Source of the DNA: Hyphomicrobiales bacterium
GTDB lineage: Bacteria > Pseudomonadota > Alphaproteobacteria > Rhizobiales > Beijerinckiaceae
Reading direction: 5' to 3'
Assembly (NCBI GenBank): GCA_026400535.1
Contig: JAPLOU010000052.1
Span: forward strand, 223,159-287,158
DNA length: 64,000 nucleotides
Shown here piece by piece: positions 8,428 to 23,138 of the stretch (positions are counted from its first letter, which is position 1; each line of letters begins with the position of its first letter). A program made the translations under genes and the position numbers. The notes beneath the pieces were generated by a model. The model saw only the letters and a list, made by a program, of their open reading frames with translations. It had not been told where the DNA came from and did not search any database.

Positions 8428-9552
8428 CTAGAGCGTTGACAGCAGACGCCGCATCAGTTCGCGGCGCGGCGCAATCGAGGAAATCAAACCGTACTCCTCG
8501 AGCGTATGCGCGCCGTCGCCATCAATCCCAAGACCGTCAAGCGTTGGCACATTCAACGCCGCCGTGAAGTTCCCGTCCGAGCCGCCGCCGGTCATGGGGC
8601 AGTCTTGAAGCGTGAAGCCGATGTCGCTGGCGAGCCGCACCGCATGGTCAAACAGCGCCGCGACGTCCTTGGACTTCTCATAAGGCGGCCGGTTCATGCC
8701 GCCGAAGACCTTCAGCTTCACATCGGGATCGTGCGAGGTCAGACCCAGCAACTGGGCCTCAAGGGCTGATCCGTCCGTGACGGTCCGGATCCGGAGATCG
8801 ATGGTGAACCAGGCGTGCTGCGGAATGACATTGGGCGCCGTGCCGCCATTGATCAGTGCCACGGTCGCGGTGATGCCGCGATCGTAGTCCGTCAGGGCTT
8901 CGATCGCGAGGATCTGCCGTGCAGCTTCGCGGATTGCACTTCGGCCATCGGCGTGGCGCGAACCGGAGTGCGCTGGCCTGCCTTCTATGGTGACCTCGAA
9001 ACGACCGACACCCTTGCGGGCTGTTACGATCTTGCCGCCCTCGCGCGCCGGTTCAGTCACGAGAACATGGCTTGCCGCACGGGCAAGGTCCTCGATGATG
9101 CCCCGTGTGGTCGGGCTTCCGATCTCCTCATCGGGCGTGAACAGAAACCGAAGCGGCCGTTGCCCGGCGCCGGCGCGGGCCGCATCCTTGAAGGCCTGCA
9201 ACGCCAGCCACGCACCGCCCTTCATGTCATAGACGCCCGGACCATAGAGCCGGTCGCCTTCGATCCGGACCTTGAGGTTCTGTGAACTGGTGCCGACCGG
9301 ATGGACCGTATCCAGATGCGACATCACAAGGATGCCCGGCTTGTCTGCGGCGAGCCCGGCGCTCAGCACGAGCGTGTCGCCCAGACCGTCGCGCCCCGCG
9401 ATGCGCTCGACATGGACCGGCTCGCCGGCCATTTCGGCCTCGACCAGATCCATCATCGCGTTCACGCCAGCGATGTGCCGGGTCGGGCTTTCCAGCGCGA
9501 CCCAATCAATCAGGGGCTGCAGCGTCGCCTGGGAGTTCGGGGAGTTTACCAC
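8428..9552 (-). CDS. M20 family metallopeptidase (carboxypeptidase G2-like)
   Basis: Zinc-dependent exopeptidase or deacylase of about 374 residues. Visible family motifs are SHLDTVHP (first metal ligands), GPGVYDMKGG (bridging aspartate), TPDEEIGS (catalytic glutamate pair), the dimerisation-domain stretch GRPAHSGSRHADGRSA and a late GGSDGN. The DMKGG form resembles glutamate carboxypeptidase G2 rather than DapE or ArgE, but the substrate cannot be read from sequence. The frame extends upstream to 9687 inside ssb; I place the start at GTG 9552, 17 bases after the ssb stop, with AAGGA just upstream. It follows ssb on the same strand and may be transcribed with it. No signal peptide is seen, so the enzyme is probably cytosolic. 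Confidence 0.88.
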   Translation of the reverse strand: MVNSPNSQATLQPLIDWVALESPTRHIAGVNAMMDLVEAEMAGEPVHVERIAGRDGLGDTLVLSAGLAADKPGILVMSHLDTVHPVGTSSQNLKVRIEGDRLYGPGVYDMKGGAWLALQAFKDAARAGAGQRPLRFLFTPDEEIGSPTTRGIIEDLARAASHVLVTEPAREGGKIVTARKGVGRFEVTIEGRPAHSGSRHADGRSAIREAARQILAIEALTDYDRGITATVALINGGTAPNVIPQHAWFTIDLRIRTVTDGSALEAQLLGLTSHDPDVKLKVFGGMNRPPYEKSKDVAALFDHAVRLASDIGFTLQDCPMTGGGSDGNFTAALNVPTLDGLGIDGDGAHTLEEYGLISSIAPRRELMRRLLSTL

Positions 9553-9568
9553 TGTCCTTGACCCGCTC

Positions 9569-10075
9569 TCAGAACGGGATGTCGTCGTCGATGTTCGCAG
9601 CGCGCCCTGCAGGGGCCGCGGGACGTCTTTCCATCGGGCTGGCGCGGCCGAATTGGCTCCCGCCGGAACGGTCCTCGACCATCCCACCGCCTGCGCCCAC
9701 CTCGCCGCCGTCGCCGCGCCCGCGGCTGTCGAGCAAGGTCAATTCACCCCGGAAACGCTGCAGCACCACTTCTGTCCGGCGACGCTTCTGGCCCGACTGC
9801 TGGTCGTCCCACTCGCGGGTCTGCAACTGGCCCTCAATGTAGACCTTGCTGCCCTTGCGCAGATAGCTCTCCGCGACCTTGGCGAGGTTTTCGTTGAAAA
9901 TGACCACATCATGCCATTCGGTCTTGTCCTTGCGCTCGCCGGTTGCCTTGTCGCGCCAGCTTTCCGTCGTGGCGAGCGAAAAATTGACCACGGCGTCGCC
10001 GGACGGCATGCGGCGGACTTCCGGGTCCTTGCCGAGGTTTCCGATGAGGATGACCTTGTTGACGCTGCCGGACAT
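9569..10075 (-). CDS. ssb: Single-stranded DNA-binding protein
   Basis: Protects single-stranded DNA in replication, repair and recombination. The 168-residue protein begins [21 protein letters not shown] and keeps the OB-fold pattern ([40 protein letters not shown]). A glycine-rich linker leads to the acidic tail DDDIPF, the usual docking peptide for partner proteins such as the chi subunit encoded at 4760. Start at 10075 is supported by CAGGAG eight bases upstream; an upstream in-frame ATG at 10102 would add nine residues. Divergent from uvrA, with a perfect SOS box between the two genes, so SOS induction is likely. Confidence 0.97.
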   Translation of the reverse strand: MSGSVNKVILIGNLGKDPEVRRMPSGDAVVNFSLATTESWRDKATGERKDKTEWHDVVIFNENLAKVAESYLRKGSKVYIEGQLQTREWDDQQSGQKRRRTEVVLQRFRGELTLLDSRGRGDGGEVGAGGGMVEDRSGGSQFGRASPMERRPAAPAGRAANIDDDIPF

Positions 10076-10155
10076 GACCCAAACTCCTGATAGTGCAGCC
10101 ACGCTGCGGTCTCTTTACGCCCCACTTAAAGGAAGACGCTTGCCAAAATCAAGAT

Positions 10156-10170
10156 GTTCTTGATCTGTTC
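10156..10170. promoter_or_regulatory. SOS (LexA) box between ssb and uvrA
   Basis: The sequence GTTCTTGATCTGTTC is a perfect direct repeat GTTC-N7-GTTC, the LexA operator established for alphaproteobacteria. It lies 80 bases from the ssb start and 186 bases from the uvrA start, in the divergent promoter region. It would let LexA, encoded in this window at 47127-47831, control both repair genes. Confidence 0.85.
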
Positions 10171-10355
10171 CATGCAATCGGTTGGGGAGAATTGAGTCGG
10201 CATGTCGACTTTGCATCCAGGACGATCCGCCCAGAGCAGGCGCGCCATGGCGCTCTGCGCTATCATGTCGCCGTTGATAACTGGCCACAGGATGATTGAA
10301 CCGCGCTTGCCTGTGATATCCGTCAGCTTTCTGACAAGGACCGACAGAGCATCCT

Positions 10356-13292
<2,937 letters not shown>

Positions 13293-13297
13293 GCGTC

Positions 13298-14146
13298 ATG
13301 CGGGTCATATCGGTCATTGACCAGATCAGTCAGGGTGGCTTCCGCCACAAGGCCAACGAGGACCGCGTTGGCATTGGCGGCTGCCATGCCTGGGTTATCG
13401 ACGGCGCGACCGGCCTTGGAGAGCCCTTTATGGGCGCGGGCAGCGACGCCGCCTGGCTGGCCCAGCGCGCCCACGAGGCCCTGACCCGGCATGCCGCCCT
13501 CACGCGACCGGACGACTTGATGGCTGCGCTGGCCGACGATCTGGTCGGTTGTTTTGAGGCGGAGCGGACGCGCCCCCTGGCAGAGGCCTGGGAGCTGCCC
13601 TGCGGGGCCTTCATGCTGGCGACGGCCGACGAGGGCGTCATCACGATTACATGGTCGGGCGATTGCCGGGCGCTGGTCCAGCCAGCCGGTGGGCCCGTGA
13701 GCGCCTTCGGCGCGAGTCCGGTCAGCGAAGAGGCGGAAGCGGCGTTGGTGGCCCAGGTCGGCGCTGCGGGGGATCCCGCAGAGCGTTTCCGGGAGCCCGG
13801 AGCGCTGGTGCAGCTCCGAGCCATGCGCGCGCTCGCGCTCGCCGCAGGCAATGCCCGGATTCTGGCACCTGATCCCGGCTTTGTCCGCCATCTGGCGCAG
13901 GCAGCGGTGGTCGCGTCCGAAGCCGACGTGTTGCTCATGACGGACGGCTTCGCCGCCGCCGAGCTGCGTTATGGCGTGTATGCGTCGCCGCAGGCGCTGA
14001 TGGCTGCCGCGCGTCGCGATGGCCTTGCCGAGATCGTCCAGCAACTACGCCGATTCGAGCGCGAAACTGATCCGGACGGCAAGCTCAAGCCGCGCTGGAA
14101 GCGCTGTGACGACGCAACAGCGATCTGGCTGAAAATCAGCAATTAA
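13298..14146 (+). CDS. PP2C-like serine/threonine phosphatase domain protein
   Basis: About 282 residues with a diverged PP2C fold: KANEDRVGI (metal-binding glutamate-aspartate), HAWVIDGATGLGE (motif with the second metal aspartate), ITWSGDCRALV, VLLMTDGFAAAEL and the closing RCDDATAIWL motif. These are the aspartates that bind the two metal ions in PP2C phosphatases, so catalysis is plausible. No membrane or sensor domain is present. The ATG at 13298 lies five bases past the uvrA stop; a TTG at 13289 would instead overlap that stop. In either case it is likely co-expressed with uvrA, which is an unusual pairing. The target protein is unknown. Confidence 0.8.
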   Translation: MRVISVIDQISQGGFRHKANEDRVGIGGCHAWVIDGATGLGEPFMGAGSDAAWLAQRAHEALTRHAALTRPDDLMAALADDLVGCFEAERTRPLAEAWELPCGAFMLATADEGVITITWSGDCRALVQPAGGPVSAFGASPVSEEAEAALVAQVGAAGDPAERFREPGALVQLRAMRALALAAGNARILAPDPGFVRHLAQAAVVASEADVLLMTDGFAAAELRYGVYASPQALMAAARRDGLAEIVQQLRRFERETDPDGKLKPRWKRCDDATAIWLKISN

Positions 14147-14258
14147 GCGTTTGATTTTCAAGTCATAAATAGGTCGTGGACGGCTGCGTGTTTTGCTGGC
14201 TTCGTGACCCTGAATCATCTAGACCCGATGCCATTGGATTTGCAGACGGAACCTGTCA

Positions 14259-17009
<2,751 letters not shown>

Positions 17010-17162
17010 GTTCATGCGTGTAAAGGACATTCAATTTTTGGAAGTGATGACGTGTTGACGTTGCATCGGGTACACAGATGTAACCATGGACGCGCGCAGT
17101 ATGGCTTCTTGGCTCTGCGTCGTGGCGCTTCATGCCGGAACCGTCATGGCCTAGGATGGTCC

Positions 17163-17660
17163 TCAGCGTTGGACGCTTACGGCCTCATCCGGTTGGGCGA
17201 CCTGCTCCATGTTCCGCTGGCCATTGGCCGGAAGCCAGCCATCGGTGAACGCCTCGCCGACACTCTTGATCGTTCTAGCATCGTTGGCCGGCTCAAGCAC
17301 TGCCATGGAGCCATGGAACAGGACGTTGGCGCTCGGATCGGAACCCGCCCCCTTGATGAAGACGTAATTGCCCTCCGGCTTGGCCTTGAGGACCTCGCGC
17401 ACCATCATCCGGCCGATATCGCTGTTGTCGAAGGTCAGGTAGAAGGTCTGTGGAATCTCGATTAGGCGGCCATAGCCCACCACCGCGACGCCCGGGTTGA
17501 TCGCTTTCTTGATGATGGCCTCACCGATCTTCCAGCGTTCTTCCTGAAGATTGGACCAGATCAGGCCGATCACCTTGGGCTTCGCCTGCGCGAATGCTGA
17601 CGGTGAAGCCGTGAGGCCGGCGGCAAGGGCGCCGACGAGGACCAGGCCGTGACGGTTCAT
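17163..17660 (-). pseudogene. D-xylose-binding protein (XylF-like), deleted and truncated
   Basis: The minus-strand frame starts MNRHGLVLVGALAAG and AFAQAKPKVIGLIW, a good periplasmic signal peptide followed by the XylF opening. After EERWKIGEAI the sequence jumps to NPGVAVVGYGRLIE, skipping about 50 residues of the usual sugar-binding protein (the segment with ASEQ and the first hinge). It then follows the family again (YLTFDNSDIGRMM, KPEGNYVFIKGAGSD, DGWLPANGQRNMEQ) and stops at about 165 residues, roughly half length. No transporter ATPase or permease lies nearby. Internal deletion plus loss of the C-terminal lobe indicate a dead gene, though the remaining frame is open. Confidence 0.65.
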
Positions 17661-17887
17661 GATTTGTCTTTTCGCTTTTGTGTTCTTTCTCGACCACCGG
17701 AAACGTGTCCAGCAGGGCTGCACGGTGCTTCCTGGACCAGGTGACGAGACGGGATTGGGCGTTCTGGGTCAACCGGGACTGTCGCGTTCCTCGGCCTCTC
17801 ACAACGCCAAGAGCTCTCGCCGGATCAGCAGCCATTGGAGGAGCACCGTTCCGGACGTTGCTGGGATCCAGCGCGCACCCTTGAGAA

Positions 17888-18604
17888 GTGCAAAACATCG
17901 CTTTAGGAAGGCGCTCTGTTCCGGATGCACCAGTGCCGCACGACCTCATCATCTATGACTGTGACGGCACACTGATCGACACCGAGACGATCTACGCCGA
18001 AGTCAATCTGAAGGCCTATCACGCGATCGGGCTGACCCACTGGACGCTCGACTCCTATGTGGACGCCATGGTCGGGATTCCGGTGACGGAAGGCCGGAAG
18101 ATCCTCGAACGCGAATATGGCGGGCCGTTGCCACCGGAGTTTGAAAGCGGCATCGAGCGCGAGGCCCTGCTGCGTTTCTCGCATAAACTCCCGACCTTGC
18201 CCGGCGTGCGCGAGGCCGTGAGCCTGGTAGACGGCACCCGCTGCGTGGCGTCGTCAACCAGCCTGGTACCGCTCAAGCGCAATCTGACGACAGCGGGGCT
18301 GATCGATCTGTTCGATCCCCACGTGTTTTCAGCCAGTCAGGTCTCGCGCGGCAAGCCGCATCCGGACGTGTTCCTTTTCGCGGCGGAGCAGATGGGCGTC
18401 AGGCCAGAGCGCTGCCTTGTGATCGAGGATTCTGTGCCCGGCGTGGTGGCTGCCCGGGCCGCTGGCATGCCGGTTGTGGGCTTCACCGGCGTCGCCCACG
18501 ACAAGGCGCGCATCGCCCGTCGCCTCACCGAGGCCGGAGCGATGGCTGTCATCGATCACATGGACGAGTGGCCCGCCATGGTGATGGCGCTGAGGCGGCC
18601 CTGA
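17888..18604 (+). CDS. HAD superfamily hydrolase (phosphoglycolate phosphatase / beta-phosphoglucomutase-like)
   Basis: About 238 residues with all four HAD motifs: nucleophile IIYDCDGTLIDTE, the serine/threonine motif VASSTS, lysine in SRGKPHPDVF and the acidic motif VIEDSVPGV. The cap between motifs one and two is of the small helical (C1) kind found in phosphoglycolate phosphatases and sugar-phosphate phosphatases or mutases. Substrate cannot be assigned. The listed start is a GTG at 17888; a GTG at 17933 directly before PHDLIIYDCDG would give a more usual N-terminus, and neither has a good ribosome site. Divergent from the XylF-like pseudogene. Confidence 0.85.
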   Translation: MQNIALGRRSVPDAPVPHDLIIYDCDGTLIDTETIYAEVNLKAYHAIGLTHWTLDSYVDAMVGIPVTEGRKILEREYGGPLPPEFESGIEREALLRFSHKLPTLPGVREAVSLVDGTRCVASSTSLVPLKRNLTTAGLIDLFDPHVFSASQVSRGKPHPDVFLFAAEQMGVRPERCLVIEDSVPGVVAARAAGMPVVGFTGVAHDKARIARRLTEAGAMAVIDHMDEWPAMVMALRRP

Positions 18605-19228
18605 CGCGTCGGCGAGGCGTTCAGAGCGCGGGTTCGATGACCCGGCAGCCTGAACCCTTGCGGCGGCAAGCATTGAGCGTGCGATTCTGGACTCCGACAA
18701 GGTTTGATGCGTATCAAAAATGACCCGAGGCCTCCGCCGGAGGTGACTGTAGATGCTTTCGGGCCACGCCCGGCGCGATGGCCGGAGTAGACGGGCTGAA
18801 AGGCCCAGCTGAGCAGCTGGCCTCCGCCCACCGGTCGAGACCGACAGGCTCCATCGCGGCAAGTGCGGCGAGTGCAGGCCCGAGTAGACAGGGCAACAGA
18901 GATTTTCCGATCACGATTTGGCTCTGTACAGCAAGATCTTGCGCTGTAACGCTGCAAGCTGAGAACAAGCTGGCAGGGGAGCAAACTCCTGCCGATCAAT
19001 GCCCGGGCTCTGCCGCGATGAGCCCGTGCGCGATCGGTGCTGCCTGGGTGATTGGCCGGCCGTCCGCTTGAACAGGCGGTCCAGATGCGCCTGATCGAGA
19101 AAGCCGCACGGCGCGCCGCGCCGATAAGGTGTCTCATGCGTTGATGGGACGATGGCAGGCGGCTGTGTCCTGGAACAATGGGCCGACGCCACTTCCAATC
19201 CGGTCGCCTGCGCGCTAACGCTTGTCTC
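18605..19228. other. Gap with little coding signal (HAD gene to coaD)
   Basis: About 620 bases between the HAD hydrolase and coaD. None of the frames looks like an intact gene. The one recognisable piece is an AraC-type helix-turn-helix scrap on the minus strand around 19035-19110, listed separately. No tRNA, repeat array or clear terminator was found. Confidence 0.5.
19035..19110 (-). pseudogene. Scrap of an AraC-family DNA-binding domain
   Basis: On the minus strand the short stretch CGFLDQAHLDRLFKRTAGQ then SPRQHR reads like the second helix-turn-helix of AraC-family regulators (compare the family pattern GF-DQSHF-R-FKR--G-TP--YR). The sequence before it does not continue as an AraC domain in one frame and the tail does not match. 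Only about 25 residues are recognisable, so this is a relic at best. Confidence 0.4.
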
Positions 19229-19729
19229 ATGACACGCACAGCGCTTTACACCGGTTCGTTTGATCCCGTCACAAACGGTCATGTCGATGTGGTCAGGCAG
19301 GCATGCCGGATGGTCGATCGTCTCGTGGTGGCCATCGGGGTTCATCCTGGCAAGGCGCCGCTGTTCGGCGCCGAGGAACGGGCCGAGATGCTGCGCGAGG
19401 TCTGCGGGCCGGTCGCGCGCGTCGAACAGGCTGTCTTCGAGGTCGTGACCTTCGACGACCTCGCCGTGAATGCCGCCCACAGGGCTGGGGCCACGATGAT
19501 GATCCGTGGGCTTCGCGACGGCACCGACCTTGACTACGAAATGCAGATGGCGGGCATGAACGGTGCAATGTCGCCTGATCTGCTCACGGTGTTCCTGCCG
19601 GCGTCGCCACGGGTTCGCCCGGTGACGGCGACGCTGGTCCGCCAGATCGCGGCCATGGGCGGGGACATCTCGCAGTTCGTTCCTGAGGCGGTCGCGCTGC
19701 GGCTGACGCAACGGTTTTCGAAGCCGTAG
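19229..19729 (+). CDS. coaD: Phosphopantetheine adenylyltransferase
   Basis: Catalyses the penultimate step of coenzyme A synthesis, joining ATP to 4'-phosphopantetheine. The 166-residue protein has the nucleotidyltransferase signature [11 protein letters not shown] near the start, with the catalytic histidine at about position 18, then [14 protein letters not shown] and MAGMNG in the pantetheine pocket, and the [21 protein letters not shown] stretch at the C-terminus. An in-frame upstream ATG at 19178 would add 17 non-conserved residues, so 19229 is preferred. Short distance (about 100 bases) to proS downstream. Confidence 0.95.
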   Translation: MTRTALYTGSFDPVTNGHVDVVRQACRMVDRLVVAIGVHPGKAPLFGAEERAEMLREVCGPVARVEQAVFEVVTFDDLAVNAAHRAGATMMIRGLRDGTDLDYEMQMAGMNGAMSPDLLTVFLPASPRVRPVTATLVRQIAAMGGDISQFVPEAVALRLTQRFSKP

Positions 19730-19831
19730 CAATCCAAGCTTGCATTTTTGGCCTGTGAATGGTGTCAGTCGCTGGGTCGTGAGCGGATCCGACTCGCGTC
19801 TCCGCCATGCCGCGCTGCAAACAGGGTTCCC

Positions 19832-21160
19832 ATGCGTCTGTCCCGCTATTTCCTGCCCATCCTGCGTGATACCCCCAAAGAAGCGGAGATTGTCTCGCAT
19901 CGCCTGATGCTGCGCGCCGGGATGATCCGCCAGCAGGCTGCGGGCAGCTACACGCTGCTGCCGCTCGGCCTGCGTGTCTTGAACAAGATCAACGCCGTCA
20001 TCCGCGAAGAGCAGAACCGCTCCGGCGCGGTCGAGCTGCTGATGCCAACCATACAGTCAGCCGATCTCTGGCGTGAGAGCGGCCGCTATGACGCCTATGG
20101 CAAGGAGATGCTGCGGATCCGTGACCGGCATGACCGCGAAATTCTGTTCGGACCGACCAATGAGGAGATGATCACTGAGATCTTCAGGTCCTACGTGAAG
20201 TCTTACAAGGAACTGCCGCTGAACCTTTACCATATCCAGTGGAAGTTCCGCGACGAGGTGCGCCCGCGCTTCGGCGTGATGCGGGGCCGCGAGTTCCTGA
20301 TGAAGGATGCCTATTCCTTCGATCTCGACAAGGCCGGCGCTGTCCATGCCTACAACAAGATGTTCGTAGCCTATCTGCGCACGTTCGAGCGCCTCGGCCT
20401 TAAGGCGGTTCCCATGCGGGCCGACACCGGCCCGATCGGCGGTGATCTCAGCCATGAGTTCATCATCCTGGCCTCGACGGGCGAAAGCGAAGTCTTCTGT
20501 CACCGTGACTTCCTCGATTTCGCCGTGCCGCCGGCCGACACGGATTTCGACGACGTCGCAGGTCTGCAGGCTATCGTCGACCGCTGGACATCACTCTATG
20601 CCGCTACGTCCGAGATGCATGACGAAGCTGCCTACACAGCCATTCCCGCAGCGTCGCGGGTTTCGGCGCGCGGCATCGAGGTCGGCCACATTTTCTACTT
20701 CGGCACCAAGTACTCCGAACCCATGGGCGCGACTGTCGCAGGCCCCGATGGCAAGGACACCCATGTGCACATGGGCTCTTACGGCATCGGCCCGACGCGG
20801 TTGATCGCGTCCCTGATCGAAGCCAATCATGACGATGCGGGCATCATCTGGCCTGATGCGATTGCGCCCTTCACGGTGTCGCTGCTCAACCTGAAAACGG
20901 GCGATGCCGGAACGGAGGCCGCCTGCGACAACGTCTACGCCGCGCTGACGAAGGCGGGTGTCGATGTTCTTTACGATGATCGTGACGAGCGTCCGGGCGC
21001 CAAGTTTGTCGTCAACGACCTGATCGGTTCACCCTGGCAGCTGATCGTCGGACCCAAGGGTCTCGCGGAGGGCAAGGTCGAGCTGAAGCGTCGCCGGACC
21101 GGCGAGCGCGAGGTGCTGACACCAGCCGCCGCGCTTGACAAACTGATCGGCAAGGCATGA
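19832..21160 (+). CDS. proS: Prolyl-tRNA synthetase (short alphaproteobacterial type)
   Basis: Charges tRNA-Pro. The 442-residue protein is a class II synthetase: motif 1 in the [19 protein letters not shown] and AVELLMP region, motif 2 [26 protein letters not shown], and motif 3 [13 protein letters not shown]. The anticodon-binding domain follows ([23 protein letters not shown]). The roughly 180-residue INS editing domain of the E. coli enzyme is absent, as is normal in alphaproteobacteria, where it is replaced by a short insertion. Start MRLSRYFLP at 19832 is the family start; the open frame to 19748 is not conserved. Seven bases separate it from the Lol permease gene. Confidence 0.96.
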   Translation: MRLSRYFLPILRDTPKEAEIVSHRLMLRAGMIRQQAAGSYTLLPLGLRVLNKINAVIREEQNRSGAVELLMPTIQSADLWRESGRYDAYGKEMLRIRDRHDREILFGPTNEEMITEIFRSYVKSYKELPLNLYHIQWKFRDEVRPRFGVMRGREFLMKDAYSFDLDKAGAVHAYNKMFVAYLRTFERLGLKAVPMRADTGPIGGDLSHEFIILASTGESEVFCHRDFLDFAVPPADTDFDDVAGLQAIVDRWTSLYAATSEMHDEAAYTAIPAASRVSARGIEVGHIFYFGTKYSEPMGATVAGPDGKDTHVHMGSYGIGPTRLIASLIEANHDDAGIIWPDAIAPFTVSLLNLKTGDAGTEAACDNVYAALTKAGVDVLYDDRDERPGAKFVVNDLIGSPWQLIVGPKGLAEGKVELKRRRTGEREVLTPAAALDKLIGKA

Positions 21161-21167
21161 TCCGGCC

Positions 21168-22439
21168 ATGAACGACACAGCGGCGGACACGCGGCCATTT
21201 GCGCGCTTCGAGTGGATGCTCGCGTCGCGCTATTTACGCACGCGGCGGCGCGAGGGCTTCGTATCCGTCATCGCCGGCTTCTCGTTCCTCGGCATCATGC
21301 TGGGGGTTGCTACTCTGATCATCGTGCTCTCGGTGATGAACGGCTTCCGCAAGGAGTTGCTCGACAAGATCGTCGGCGTGAACGGCCATATCTTCCTCAC
21401 CCCCATCGAACGCCCGCTCGACGACTACCGCGAGGTGGCGGACAAGCTCATGGCCGTGCCCGGCGTGAAGCTGGCAATCCCGATGGTGGAGGGGCAGGCG
21501 CTGGCCTCGTCGCAGTACGGCAACAGCGGCGTGCTCGTGCGCGGGATGCGTGAAGCCGACATCAAGCGCATTTCCTTCATTGCCGGCAATATCAAGCAAG
21601 GAACGCTGGACGGCTTCGATGCGGCCGCCGGCATCGCCATCGGCGAGCGCCTGGCGCAGACACTGTCGATCAGGGCGGGCGACACACTGACCGTGATCAG
21701 CCCGCGCGGCGCGGCGACCCCGTTCGGCACGATGCCGCGCATCAAGGCCTATCCAGTGGTGGCCGTGTTCGAGATCGGCATGTCGGAGTTCGATGGAACC
21801 TTCGCCTTCATGCCGCTGGGCGAGGCGCAGGCCTATTTCAACCGCGACGACGACGTGAACGTGATCGAGGTCTTCATCGAGAACGCCGACCGGACCCAAA
21901 GCGTGAGGGACGCGATCGAGGCCAACGCGCCCCGTCCGCTGGTTCTGACCGATTGGCGGCAGCGCAACCGGACCTTCTTCTCCGCGCTCGAGGTCGAGCG
22001 CAATGTGATGTTCCTAATCCTGATGCTGATCGTGCTGGTCGCCGCCCTGAATATCGTCTCGGGCCTTATCATGCTGGTGAAGGACAAGAGCACGGACATT
22101 GCAATCCTGCGAACCATGGGCGCCACCAGCGGCTCGATCCTCCGGGTCTTCCTGATCACAGGCGCATCGATCGGGGTTGTCGGGACACTTGCCGGCTTTG
22201 GGCTCGGGCTGTTCATCTGCGCCAACATCCAGGCGATCCAGCAGTTCGCCTCCCGGATCAGCGGAACCCAACTCTGGGATCCGACCGTCCGTTTCCTGAC
22301 CGAGATTCCGGCCGAGACCAATCCGACCGAGGTCGTCGCCGTCGTCGCGATGGCGCTTGTGCTCTCGCTTCTGGCCACGCTGTACCCAGCCTGGCGTGCC
22401 GCGAAGCTCGATCCCGTCGAAGCGCTGCGGTACGGGTGA
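21168..22439 (+). CDS. Lipoprotein-releasing ABC permease (LolC/LolE family)
   Basis: Inner-membrane component that, with LolD, extracts mature lipoproteins for transfer to LolA. 423 residues with the MacB/Lol layout: one N-terminal helix (FVSVIAGFSFLGIMLGVATLII), a large periplasmic domain, and three C-terminal helices beginning FLILMLIVLVAALNIVSGLIM. The cytoplasmic coupling motif DIAILRTMGATSGSILRVF and the closing YPAWRAAKLDPVEALRYG are diagnostic. Only one such permease is encoded here, whereas E. coli has a LolC/LolE pair. Neighbours proS (7 bases upstream) and lolD (6 bases downstream) suggest one transcript. Confidence 0.93.
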   Translation: MNDTAADTRPFARFEWMLASRYLRTRRREGFVSVIAGFSFLGIMLGVATLIIVLSVMNGFRKELLDKIVGVNGHIFLTPIERPLDDYREVADKLMAVPGVKLAIPMVEGQALASSQYGNSGVLVRGMREADIKRISFIAGNIKQGTLDGFDAAAGIAIGERLAQTLSIRAGDTLTVISPRGAATPFGTMPRIKAYPVVAVFEIGMSEFDGTFAFMPLGEAQAYFNRDDDVNVIEVFIENADRTQSVRDAIEANAPRPLVLTDWRQRNRTFFSALEVERNVMFLILMLIVLVAALNIVSGLIMLVKDKSTDIAILRTMGATSGSILRVFLITGASIGVVGTLAGFGLGLFICANIQAIQQFASRISGTQLWDPTVRFLTEIPAETNPTEVVAVVAMALVLSLLATLYPAWRAAKLDPVEALRYG

Positions 22440-22445
22440 GCGGTC

Positions 22446-23138
22446 ATGGCCGAGCCGATCACGCCAGCCCTGTTCCTGTCCAAGGTCGACCGCAGCTACC
22501 AGCAAAGCGGCGGCTCGCTGGACATTCTCAAGAAGGCTGATTTCGCAATCTGGCCCGGCGAGCTCGTCGCGCTGGTGGCCCCGTCAGGCACCGGCAAATC
22601 GACCCTGCTGCATGTGGCCGGTCTGCTTGAACATCCCGATGCCGGCGAGGTTTTTATCGGCGGGACGGCGACTTCCAAGCTCGACGACGCCGCGCGTACG
22701 CGCATTCGCCGCACCGAGATCGGCTTCGTCTACCAGTTCCACCATCTCCTCCCCGAGTTCTCCGCGCAGGAGAACGTGGTCATGCCGCAGCTGATCCGCG
22801 GTCTTGGTAAGGCGGAGGCGAGGACACGGGCGGCAGAATTGCTCGGTTTTCTCGGGCTTGGCGAGCGCCTCAAACACCGGCCCGGTGAGTTGTCCGGCGG
22901 CGAGCAGCAGCGCGTCGCCATTGCGCGCGCCGTCGCCAACGCGCCGCGCCTGCTGCTGGCCGATGAGCCGACCGGAAACCTCGATCCCGGCACATCGAAA
23001 CACGTCTTCCTCACGCTCACCTCGCTGGTGCGTGCCTCCGGCCTCGCGGCCTTGATCGCCACCCACAACCTGGAACTTGCCGGCCAGATGGACCGCCGGG
23101 TCACGATCAAGGGCGGGCAGGTGATGAATCTGGATTGA
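22446..23138 (+). CDS. lolD: Lipoprotein-releasing ABC ATPase LolD
   Basis: ATPase partner of the LolC/E permease immediately upstream. 230 residues with Walker [11 protein letters not shown]-loop in [21 protein letters not shown] (the FHHLLPEF form is typical of LolD), signature [15 protein letters not shown], Walker [13 protein letters not shown] and the H-loop in LIATHN. Full length for the family. It is the last gene before a gap of nearly 800 bases that precedes the dnaE region. Confidence 0.95.
   Translation: MAEPITPALFLSKVDRSYQQSGGSLDILKKADFAIWPGELVALVAPSGTGKSTLLHVAGLLEHPDAGEVFIGGTATSKLDDAARTRIRRTEIGFVYQFHHLLPEFSAQENVVMPQLIRGLGKAEARTRAAELLGFLGLGERLKHRPGELSGGEQQRVAIARAVANAPRLLLADEPTGNLDPGTSKHVFLTLTSLVRASGLAALIATHNLELAGQMDRRVTIKGGQVMNLD

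Noticed and set aside
18620..18645. GGGTTCGATGACCC, resembling a tRNA T-arm
   Set aside because: Loop length is wrong for a T-arm and no acceptor, D or anticodon arms can be built around it.
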